A stretch of DNA of 8,070 bases from Ignavibacteriota bacterium (GTDB lineage: Bacteria > Bacteroidota > Ignavibacteria > Tepidaquicellales > Tepidaquicellaceae): the NCBI GenBank assembly GCA_003135995.1, contig PNBM01000052.1:1-8070 (forward strand), in the 5' to 3' direction. Positions 1 to 5,715 of this stretch are shown here, piece by piece. How positions within the stretch are numbered: position 1 is the first letter of the stretch; each line of letters starts with the position of its first letter. The notes below the pieces were generated by a model. It was not told the DNA's origin, did not search any database, and was given only the letters and a program-made list of their open reading frames with translations. The position numbers and the translations under genes were made by a program.

Positions 1-810
1 AAAACCGGATTTATCTGGTGTAGAAATTTTAGGAATCAATATATTATCTTGGAGTTTATAAATAATATCAGGATAATGATATGCATATATCAAATTATTC
101 ATCGCGCCAAAAAATATATTACCCTTATTTTCAAACACTTTTGTCCAGCTATTACCTTCAAACTCATATACATAATATTTATCATTTGTAAGAAGAGAAT
201 CGAAATCCGCTGCTATATATCTTATTTTGTTATTTTCATCATTTAATATACCTAATGAAATTAATGATGTATCAGGAAGTCTGTATTGTGTAAGATTATA
301 TCCATCAAAATTGTAAATCAATCCTTTAGGGTTTGAAATCCATATTTCAGATGAACTTCTAACTAAAATATGACTTACAAAAAAATCATCATTAAAATTG
401 TAATTTATCGGAACATTTGAGAAACTACTGCCATTCCATTTTTCTATGTGAGGTGTGTATTTACTATTTTTGACTTCTGAACCAACTATATATCCTTCAT
501 TTTTGTTAAGTCCATCAATACAAGAAATTTTTATATTTGCTCCGTAATTCATTTGAGTGATTTGACCATCTTTAAAATGCAAAAGATAATTATTCCAATC
601 ACACATAAACACTTCATTTGTATCAGGAGACCAAAGGGAATAAGTCCAAGTTCCACCTGGTAACTTTATAACCTGCCAATCAAATCTCGGAGAATCATAA
701 ACGTAATTTGATTGGTTTGAATTCACAGGATTATCTTTACACGAATAAAGAATAACAGATAAAAATGATAATACAATAATTAGAAGTATAATTTTATTTC
801 TACTTTTCAT
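1..810 (-). CDS. Partial lipoprotein, probably beta-propeller-like; C-terminus beyond the left edge
   Basis: An uninterrupted reading frame of 270 codons starts at the ATG complementary to 808-810 and is still open at base 1, so the 3' end lies outside the window. Residues 1-24 form a lipoprotein signal: MKSRNK, a hydrophobic stretch (about 7-22), then the lipobox L-Y-S-C with the lipidated cysteine at 24. This predicts export, lipidation and membrane anchoring. The rest has weakly repeated units of about 50 residues that end in similar turns: WNGSSFSNV, FDGYNLTQY and FEGNSWTKV. Each is preceded by hydrophobic beta-like strands such as EIWISNPKGLIYNF. This resembles propeller blades, but I do not recognise a named family. 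No Shine-Dalgarno sequence precedes the ATG; the leader is AT-rich. Opposite-strand frames here, including one at 49-246, are shadows. The reading frame and lipobox are seen directly; the fold is inferred. Confidence 0.85.
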   Translation of the reverse strand, partial: MKSRNKIILLIIVLSFLSVILYSCKDNPVNSNQSNYVYDSPRFDWQVIKLPGGTWTYSLWSPDTNEVFMCDWNNYLLHFKDGQITQMNYGANIKISCIDGLNKNEGYIVGSEVKNSKYTPHIEKWNGSSFSNVPINYNFNDDFFVSHILVRSSSEIWISNPKGLIYNFDGYNLTQYRLPDTSLISLGILNDENNKIRYIAADFDSLLTNDKYYVYEFEGNSWTKVFENKGNIFFGAMNNLIYAYHYPDIIYKLQDNILIPKISTPDKSGF

Positions 811-853
811 TCAAATAATTTGATTTTCTGAATTTATTATAGTAAAATTTCTG

Positions 854-880
854 AATCATATCGCTTTCGAGATTATGATT
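854..880. repeat. Short imperfect hairpin between the orphan sorting-domain fragment and the lipoprotein gene
   Basis: AATCATATCG (854-863) pairs with CGA (868-870) plus TATGATT (874-880), giving ten base pairs around a CTTT loop with a three-base bulge (GAT, 871-873). It lies 13 bases beyond the stop of the 893-1168 fragment in the minus direction. It could act as a weak transcription terminator, but no clear T-run follows it on either strand. Confidence 0.3.
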
Positions 881-892
881 TATTAACTGTCG

Positions 893-1168
893 TTATTTTA
901 TCATCAGCATTTTCTTTGTTTCTCTATATTCGCCGGAGATAAGTGTATAAAAATAAACTCCGCTGGGGTATTGCGATGCGTTGAATGTTACTTCATACGT
1001 TCCGGGATTTAATTTTTCATTTACAAGTGTTTCAATTTCTTTTCCGAGTATGTCATAGACTTTCAACACAACTCTGTCATTCCCGACAAAGCCACCCTTG
1101 TCATTCCCGACCAAACCACCATTGTCATTCCCGCGAATGCGGGAATCCAGACGGAACATAAGGCTCAT
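893..1168 (-). pseudogene. Orphan C-terminal half of a T9SS type A sorting domain
   Basis: This 91-codon frame has no signal peptide and no protein body. Residues 32-91 (bases 893-1075, stop included) are the second half of a T9SS sorting domain: RVVLKVYDILGKE, LNPGTYEVTFNAS, QYPSGVYFY, then a basic C-terminal tail. They align without gaps to the last 60 residues of the protein at 1405-3615, with 49 of 60 identical. The first half of the domain (NYPNPFNP and following) is absent. Residues 8-31 are instead encoded by a palindromic repeat and its 24-bp tandem extension, and residues 1-7 match nothing. A stop codon lies three codons upstream of the ATG. In a working protein this domain is the signal for export through the T9SS; alone and without a signal peptide it should do nothing. 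I read it as a recombination remnant rather than a gene. Confidence 0.75.
1076..1148. repeat. Palindromic repeat with two 24-bp tandem half-unit extensions
   Basis: GTCATTCCCG begins at 1076, 1100 and 1124, exactly 24 bases apart. The third occurrence is a full palindrome: ATTCCCGC (1127-1134), loop GAAT, GCGGGAAT (1139-1146). The first two carry only the left arm plus a spacer (ACAAAGCCACCCTT or ACCAAACCACCATT). Read on the minus strand in frame, the palindrome gives DSRIRGND and the extensions give NGGLVGND and KGGFVGND. The same palindrome is present at 1588-1612, and a variant is present at 5672-5696. It resembles the REP/dRS3-type small palindromes known from many bacterial genomes; that membership is inferred. 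Confidence 0.85.
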
Positions 1169-1204
1169 GATAATTCATTCGCTTGTCTAATAATTCAGCT
1201 TTGT

Positions 1205-1284
1205 AAATCCCGAAGGGATGAAATTATTGTAGAAAATGAATTGCTAATTAAAATCAAACCCCGAAGGGGTGATATTATTTAATA
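1205..1284 (+). repeat. Two direct copies of a CCGAAGG-centred palindromic repeat
   Basis: The first copy (1205-1235) reads AAATCCCGAAGGGATGAAAT, then TATTGTAGAAA. The second (1256-1284) reads AAACCCCGAAGGGGTGATAT, then TATTTAATA. Each has a four-base-pair stem around a GAA loop (TCCC/GGGA, CCCC/GGGG), followed by a conserved AT-rich tail. The tail is asymmetric, so the repeat has a direction; both copies point rightwards. They lie in the 236-base gap between the orphan sorting-domain fragment and the Asp-box gene. Confidence 0.8.
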
Positions 1285-1319
1285 TTTTTCTGAAATGATC
1301 TGCAATTAAATAACCTCAT

Positions 1320-1397
1320 TATAACAATGTCACACCTTCGGCGTTCTAACAATTATTAATAATTAATTTCTACAATAATATCACACCTTCGGTGTTT
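1320..1397 (-). repeat. Two inverted copies of the CCGAAGG-centred palindromic repeat
   Basis: Read on the minus strand, the copy at 1367-1397 is AAACACCGAAGGTGTGATAT followed by TATTGTAGAAA. The copy at 1320-1346 is AGAACGCCGAAGGTGTGACA followed by TTGTTATA. The stems are CACC/GGTG and CGCC/GGTG, the latter with one G-T wobble. The 1367-1397 copy ends 7 bases beyond the stop codon of the Asp-box gene, so it would sit in that transcript's 3' end. A terminator or mRNA-stabilising role is possible but not shown. Confidence 0.8.
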
Positions 1398-1404
1398 AAG
1401 AAAT

Positions 1405-3615
1405 TTATTTCAACAATATCATCCTTTTCGTTTCATTATAATCACCCGCTTGCAATCTATAAAAATAAACTCCGCTGGGGAATTGCGATGCGTTGAATGT
1501 TAATTCATACGTTCCGGGATTTAGTTTTTCATTCACAAGTGTTTCGATTTCTTTTCCGAGAATGTCATACACTTTCAACACAACTCTGTCATTCCCGCGA
1601 ATGCGGGAATCCACAGGAATATCAAACTTTATTTTCGTCACCGGATTAAATGGATTTGGATAGTTTTGAAATAATTTTATTTTTGTTGGAATATGAGTTT
1701 CAATAGGATTTATCCCTATAATTCCTCCATTATTACTGGTGCGATAAATTTTTCCTTCACTACCGATTGCAAATATAATATTTTCAGAGGTTCGATATAA
1801 TTTATATAATATTGTATTTACCCCTATGAACGAATATGACCAATTATTTCCTCCATTAGTAGTATAATAAATATTTTTATCGCCGACTGCAAATCCAATA
1901 TTAATATTTGCAAACTGAATACTAAAAATTCCAAAATTTATATTTAATATATTGAACCAGTTTTCACCTCCATTTGTTGTTTTTAAAATCCTTCCCCCAA
2001 ACTCATTTTGACCAAGAAAAGCAATATTTCTATCTTGTATATATATTGTACTTATTCCACTTACTGAATTATTTTGTTCCCATGATAAGCCTCCGTTTGT
2101 TGTTCTATATAACTGTGGTCCCCCAAACATATTATCACAAGTGATATATCCATATAATGAATCATAAAATTTGATATCTGATGCACTTTGATTAAAAAAA
2201 TTTTGAAAAATAAAATCTTCACCTGCATTTGTTGTTTTAAATAATGCAGTTGCATAATAATTTGTATCATTAAGAACCCATCCTGTATTATTATTAACAA
2301 AATAGAACTGATTGGGTGTATATATTTTTGTAAAATGATATGCCCAGTTATTTCCTCCATTTGTCGTCTTATAAAATCCCGAATCGGTTAAAAGCCAACC
2401 CGTATTTTCATCAAGAAACTGAATTTGATATATCATTCTATTATTTCCGTCTGCGGTTCCTAATGTATCGATTACAATCCAATTCATTCCGGCATTTGTT
2501 GTTTTCAGTAAATAATCATCCATTGCACCAATATAACCGGTTTGTGAATTAATAAATCCAATAGAATTGAAATTTGTTCCTCTGAAATAAGGAGTTAAAT
2601 AAGTCCAATTTAATCCTTCATTTGTTGATTTCATAACAGCGCCACCTCCACCTGCTGCCATAAAAATAGTATTACCTTTTTTATCAAAATCAAAAAAAGA
2701 TACGGATACTACCGGAGGGTCAAGAGTATCTATATATTGTAAAGTCCAATTAAATCCTCCATTTGAAGTTTTATAAAATGCATTTTTAGAAGAATTATTT
2801 CCTAAAATCAAATATCCTGTTAAATTATTATCAAATAATATTTCCCTCGGGTCACACCAAATCGGAAATGCCATGATGAATTGCCAGTTTATTCCTCCAT
2901 TAGATGTTCTATAGAGTCCATCCCAGTTCTTAACTAAAAACCCATTGTTAACATCAATAAATTTCATATAATAAAATTGAGGACTATTTACATTGACAGA
3001 ATCAAAATAAACTGAATTCCAATTATGCCCATAATTTGTTGTCTTATAGATTCTCCACATTCCTTTTACATAACCCACACTATCATTAACAAAATTCAAA
3101 TTCGATGAAGGACCAATATCCCAGAATCCAGAAGTATTAAAATTACAAACTGATGACCAATTAAGTCCTGCATTGGAAGTAGAAATAAGTTCAAGCATTT
3201 GAGAACTATTATGTAATGCATATATTAAATTATTTCTGATTATTGAAAATTTACCTAAATGGTCATTCATTCCGAAATTTATTACAGTCCAGTTACTGCC
3301 TCCATTAGTACTTCTTAATAATCTTCCTCCATTTATATAAACCCAAACAGTATCACCAATATTACATAAATTTTGCATATCATATAATGTATCCACATAA
3401 GGCATATCGAGACATTGCCAATTTACTCCTCCATTTGTTGTTTTATAAATTAATGTTACAAAAGATATATACCACCCTGTATTTGCATCTTTAAATTTAA
3501 TTTCTTGAACAGGACCACCACTAACATTTTCAACACTTTGCCATTGAGAATAAATATTATTATTAAAGAGTATTAAAACAATAAATGCGAGAAATATCAA
3601 GCTGGATTTTTTCAT
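1405..3615 (-). CDS. Secreted Asp-box (Ycf48/BNR-like) repeat protein with T9SS sorting domain
   Basis: This complete 736-residue protein begins with a signal peptide: MKKSS, a hydrophobic core (about 6-18), and probable cleavage after S23. Residues 24 to about 640 carry at least 13 repeats of the Asp-box turn, K/R-T-T/S-N-G/A-G-x-N-W, the first at 58-66. A fourteenth, degenerate copy (RTSNNGG) sits at the boundary with the linker. Spacing is about 40-50 residues, as in Ycf48/BNR-type beta-propellers, and the turns are often preceded by 'GW/GY' strands. The C-terminus (about 643-736) is a T9SS type A sorting domain: FQNYPNPFNP (649-658), VYDILGKE, NPGTYELTFNAS, FPSGVYFYRL and a basic end. The protein is therefore predicted to be released or attached at the cell surface. 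Residues 669-676 (DSRIRGND) are encoded exactly by a palindromic DNA repeat. The start ATG lacks a Shine-Dalgarno sequence. The ligand or substrate is unknown. Other open frames inside are shadows. Confidence 0.93.
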   Translation of the reverse strand: MKKSSLIFLAFIVLILFNNNIYSQWQSVENVSGGPVQEIKFKDANTGWYISFVTLIYKTTNGGVNWQCLDMPYVDTLYDMQNLCNIGDTVWVYINGGRLLRSTNGGSNWTVINFGMNDHLGKFSIIRNNLIYALHNSSQMLELISTSNAGLNWSSVCNFNTSGFWDIGPSSNLNFVNDSVGYVKGMWRIYKTTNYGHNWNSVYFDSVNVNSPQFYYMKFIDVNNGFLVKNWDGLYRTSNGGINWQFIMAFPIWCDPREILFDNNLTGYLILGNNSSKNAFYKTSNGGFNWTLQYIDTLDPPVVSVSFFDFDKKGNTIFMAAGGGGAVMKSTNEGLNWTYLTPYFRGTNFNSIGFINSQTGYIGAMDDYLLKTTNAGMNWIVIDTLGTADGNNRMIYQIQFLDENTGWLLTDSGFYKTTNGGNNWAYHFTKIYTPNQFYFVNNNTGWVLNDTNYYATALFKTTNAGEDFIFQNFFNQSASDIKFYDSLYGYITCDNMFGGPQLYRTTNGGLSWEQNNSVSGISTIYIQDRNIAFLGQNEFGGRILKTTNGGENWFNILNINFGIFSIQFANINIGFAVGDKNIYYTTNGGNNWSYSFIGVNTILYKLYRTSENIIFAIGSEGKIYRTSNNGGIIGINPIETHIPTKIKLFQNYPNPFNPVTKIKFDIPVDSRIRGNDRVVLKVYDILGKEIETLVNEKLNPGTYELTFNASQFPSGVYFYRLQAGDYNETKRMILLK
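1588..1612. repeat. Palindromic repeat lying in frame inside the sorting-domain coding sequence
   Basis: ATTCCCGC (1591-1598), loop GAAT, GCGGGAAT (1603-1610), flanked by GTC and CC. It is identical over all 25 bases to 1124-1148. It supplies eight codons, D669 to D676 of the Asp-box protein. These fall between the IKFDIP strand and the VVLKVYD strand, where comparable sorting domains usually have only a short turn (family knowledge). The reading frame is preserved. Confidence 0.88.
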
Positions 3616-3751
3616 TAATAAGAAATTAAATTAATTTATTAAATTTAATAACTAACGAATGAGAAACGAGATCACTAATAATTCGTTATTGGAAATTCAC
3701 TATTTCGGTTAGAAATATCAAGGAAGTTATTTTGTTTGATTCATTATATTT

Positions 3752-3800
3752 TTTGTGTCGTGGAGTCTCCTATGTTTTTCATAGGGACTCCCGACACAAA
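3752..3800. repeat. Long bulged hairpin, 21 bp, between the 318-residue protein gene and the Asp-box gene
   Basis: The left arm is 3752-3774, the loop TTTTT 3775-3779 and the right arm 3780-3800. TTTGTGTCG pairs with CGACACAAA, GGAGTC with GACTCC and CCTATG with CATAGG. The pairing is complete except for two single unpaired T residues at 3761 and 3768. It lies 12 bases past the stop of the gene ending at 3813, where a terminator for that gene would be expected. The T-rich tail (TTATTTTTTCTTCT) is on the plus-strand side, so it is not a standard terminator for the minus-strand gene. It may be a dispersed palindromic element that also limits read-through. The 3616-3751 stretch holds no other feature I can support. 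Confidence 0.7.
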
Positions 3801-3812
3801 TTATTTTTTCTT

Positions 3813-4769
3813 CTACTCCATCACAATCGAAACTTCGTAGCTTCCGGTTATGCTTTCGGCGTTGAAGACGTTTAAAAATTTAAAACTGATATCTCCGAGC
3901 ACCGCCGCATTTACGGTTTGTGTACTGCCTGCAACCACTTTAAGTTTATCTTCGTGCTTTGTAGCATCAAGAGCAAGTCCGAACAGCAATGCTCCCGCTC
4001 CTGTATTTTTAATTTTCACTTCCGTATCGGCGGTAAAATCCATATTCAGAATATTCACTTCCTGATTAGGGTTTACGTCACCTTTAACCGGCGTTACGCC
4101 TGCAGTTGAATTTCTCGGGAGTTCATACTCCGCAAGCTTTGCAAAGTTTCCCTGAAAAACAGCTTTCGATGCTTTGTTAATAATCTGCATCGTCGCCCAA
4201 ACTGTATTCATTAAAATTATTCTTTCCTGAGTTTTCACAGGTCTTTCTTTTTTTGCAAGTTCCTGAGAAATTTGTTCCGCCTTCAATTCGTTTTTTAATG
4301 TTTCGATTTTATCAATCTTAACTTGCGTGAATCCTCCTGCGATTAATTGAGTTTTATATTGAGTGGAAGTTTCAAATAGCATTTCCATAAATTGAATCAT
4401 CTTGCCCTGTGATTTGCGCGCTTTTTCATAATCATTAAATCCGAACTGATTCCAGATTGCAGGCTTGCCCGGAAATACAGTTTCAACAACAGGTTTCATT
4501 GCCTGAAAATTATCACAGCATTCTTTTAATTTAATTTCGACATCAGCAGTTTCCTGAGCTTGTTCATCTATTATAACATCATCAATCAAATACGCTCTTG
4601 CGGCATCAATCTGCGCCTGAAATGTAGCACCGAAAGTGACCGGGAACATAATAATATTGTAACCTTCAAATTCGGTTTTGTCCAATGTATATTGTGCGTT
4701 GAATGTGTCCGCACCGTCCAGCATCACGTTATCTTTCACCGTGTAAAATCTGATTAATTTCATTGCCAT
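3813..4769 (-). CDS. Hypothetical cytoplasmic protein: helical N-terminal region plus beta-rich C-terminal domain
   Basis: This 318-residue protein is not one I recognise. It has no signal peptide, membrane segment or T9SS tail, so it should be cytoplasmic. Residues about 50-215 look mostly alpha-helical and charged, with a possible coiled coil near 150-185 (KIDKIETLKNELKAEQ). Residues 84-85 are a Cys pair. Residues about 216-235 form a Pro/Gly/Thr-rich linker (TAGVTPVKGDVNPNQ). Residues about 236-318 look like a small beta-sandwich, with alternating strands such as VNILNMDF, TEVKIKNTG, LLFGLAL and YEVSIVME. The ATG at 4767-4769 is chosen because AAAGGAG lies nine bases upstream on the same strand; the ATG two codons on (4761-4763) is less well placed. 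Base composition is less AT-rich than the Asp-box gene beside it. It is flanked by repeats on both sides, so no operon partner gives a functional clue. The domain division is inferred from sequence pattern only. Confidence 0.88.
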   Translation of the reverse strand: MAMKLIRFYTVKDNVMLDGADTFNAQYTLDKTEFEGYNIIMFPVTFGATFQAQIDAARAYLIDDVIIDEQAQETADVEIKLKECCDNFQAMKPVVETVFPGKPAIWNQFGFNDYEKARKSQGKMIQFMEMLFETSTQYKTQLIAGGFTQVKIDKIETLKNELKAEQISQELAKKERPVKTQERIILMNTVWATMQIINKASKAVFQGNFAKLAEYELPRNSTAGVTPVKGDVNPNQEVNILNMDFTADTEVKIKNTGAGALLFGLALDATKHEDKLKVVAGSTQTVNAAVLGDISFKFLNVFNAESITGSYEVSIVME

Positions 4770-4778
4770 TTTAAATTT

Positions 4779-4785
4779 CTCCTTT
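4779..4785 (-). promoter_or_regulatory. Ribosome binding site of the 318-residue protein gene
   Basis: The minus strand reads AAAGGAG here, nine bases before the ATG at 4769. It is the clearest Shine-Dalgarno sequence in the window; the two surface-protein genes and the preferred recG start lack one. It decides the start at 4769. Confidence 0.75.
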
Positions 4786-4856
4786 AATTAAATTTTAAAA
4801 AATGTTTTAAAGTTGTTGCGGTTCTTCCTATATTCACTTTTTGAAAAGCTTTCTTC

Positions 4857-4925
4857 CTTTGCTCTTGTTCCCAAAGTCCTCCGCGTTTTTTGCGTCCCGA
4901 CTTGTCGGGATTTGGGAACACAAAG
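4857..4925. repeat. Nested palindromes: a small inverted repeat inside a larger one
   Basis: The outer arms are CTTTG (4857-4861) plus TGTTCCCAAA (4866-4875) against TTTGGGAACA (4911-4920) plus CAAAG (4921-4925). That is 15 base pairs with a four-base bulge (CTCT). Inside, TCCCGAC (4895-4901) pairs with GTCGGGA (4904-4910) around a TT loop. The 19 bases between the outer left arm and the inner hairpin are GTCCTCCGCGTTTTTTGCG. The arrangement suggests one palindromic element inserted into another. It lies about 90-155 bases upstream of the 318-residue protein gene and could form part of its leader. Confidence 0.75.
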
Positions 4926-5007
4926 TTTGTCATTTTCTTCCTGCCGTCAAATCTGCATTTCTAAAAAAAAATCCTGCTTTTCAGTTAAAAAATAGCCTTT
5001 TTCGTGC

Positions 5008-5217
5008 AGTTAATACGTTCCGCCGTTTAGTTAACACGTTCCGCCGTTTAGTTAATATGTTCCGCCACTTAGTTAAGACGTTCCGCCGTGTAGTTAACAC
5101 GTTCCGCCGTATAGTTAATACGTTTCGTCGGTAAGTTAATACTTTCCGCCGTGTAGTTAATACGTTCCGCCGTGTAGTTAATACGTTCCGCCGTGTAGTT
5201 AACTAATTCCGCCGCCG
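5008..5217. repeat. Ten head-to-tail 21-bp repeats
   Basis: Ten units of exactly 21 bases start at 5008, 5029, 5050, 5071, 5092, 5113, 5134, 5155, 5176 and 5197. The consensus is AGTTAAtACGTTCCGCCG followed by three variable bases, often TGT or TTT. Units 8 and 9 are identical; units 6 and 10 diverge most. GTTAA is conserved in every unit, and TTCCGCC in all but unit 6. There are no spacers, so this is not CRISPR. A plus-strand frame reads V-N-T-F-R-R-x heptads but stops at 5132-5134. A minus-strand frame reads T-A-E-R-I-N-Y heptads but stops at 5069-5071. Neither has a credible start, so the array looks non-coding. The 21-bp period equals two DNA turns, which would place each unit on the same helix face, as in arrays of protein binding sites (iteron-like). 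That role is inferred. Confidence 0.93.
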
Positions 5218-5660
5218 GAAAGCCTCAAATTAGCGTGTTTTTGCAGTATCGCTAAAAAGAAAGAACATAACTGACTAAAATTTCAAAATAACTGACAAAT
5301 ATTGCAAAATGCCTTGAAACGTTAAGGGCAAAGATTAAAAAAGAAGAATTGGAATTAACCAAAGGAATGAATTAGATGAGTTTGGAAGTGTATTAACAGT
5401 ATGTTCCTCTGATATAAATAATCTACGGAATTATTTGGCTAATCGCCCCTCCATATTTAAATTATGCATATCGCCAATAAATGTCAAGAGAAATTTACAT
5501 TCATAGAATGCCCCGAATATGAAGATTTTGTGCCCGAAAATGAAGAATTCTATTATTAATGATAAGAAGTTTTAAAATTAAGTAACTGAGAAGCAAGAGC
5601 AAGAGTTACAAAGGCGGACCTTGTTAACGAGTATGAAAAATTGTAATAAATTTTACACTT
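5218..5660 (+). other. Gene-poor stretch with possible decayed coding fragments
   Basis: No complete gene is visible. Three plus-strand fragments have a protein-like look in different frames. The first is 5339-5506, open for 55 codons with no good start (contains NELDEFGSVLTVCSSD). The second is 5464-5559, a 31-residue ATG frame with an acidic end (PEYEDFVPENEEFYY). The third is 5590-5646 (VTKADLVNEYEKL, then stop). They may be pieces of one or more genes broken by frameshifts, or chance. I do not recognise a family. The bases at 5218-5338 hold nothing I can name. Confidence 0.25.
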
Positions 5661-5671
5661 ATGTTTCATCT

Positions 5672-5715
5672 GGATTCCAGCTTCTGCTGGAATGACAAGG
5701 TCGCAGGAATGACAA
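5672..5715. repeat. Variant copy of the ATTCC-palindrome with a partial half-unit, upstream of recG
   Basis: ATTCCAGC (5674-5681), loop TTCT, GCTGGAAT (5686-5693) then GAC. Compared with the copies at 1124-1148 and 1588-1612, the C-G pair in the stem is replaced by A-T on both arms, so pairing is kept. A second right-arm fragment, GGAATGACA (5707-5715), follows after a short spacer, as in the tandem extension at 1076-1123. The repeat is in the opposite orientation to the other two in terms of which end carries the extension. It forms part of an upstream in-frame extension of recG that I do not accept as coding. Confidence 0.8.

Noticed and set aside
3752..3800. Standard rho-independent terminator for the gene ending at 3813
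   Set aside because: The stem is right but the T-rich tail follows it only on the plus strand; on the minus strand the hairpin is followed by A-rich sequence.
3850..4757. Plus-strand frames over the 318-residue gene
   Set aside because: They overlap a longer minus-strand gene with a clear ribosome binding site, and their sequences have no protein-like features of their own.
4791..4812. TTTAAAA/TTTTAAA inverted repeat upstream of the 318-residue gene
   Set aside because: It is a pure A/T palindrome in AT-rich sequence, easily produced by chance.
4841..5134. Plus-strand 97-residue gene (Arg-rich repeats at its end)
   Set aside because: It runs through a nested palindrome and part of the tandem array, has no ribosome binding site, and its sequence follows the DNA repeats rather than any protein pattern.
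5008..5217. CRISPR array
   Set aside because: The 21-base units are contiguous with no unique spacers, and no cas gene is nearby.
5008..5217. Plasmid-type replication origin with iterons
   Set aside because: The length and period fit iterons, but there is no initiator gene and the neighbours look chromosomal. Only the looser idea of a protein-binding array is kept.
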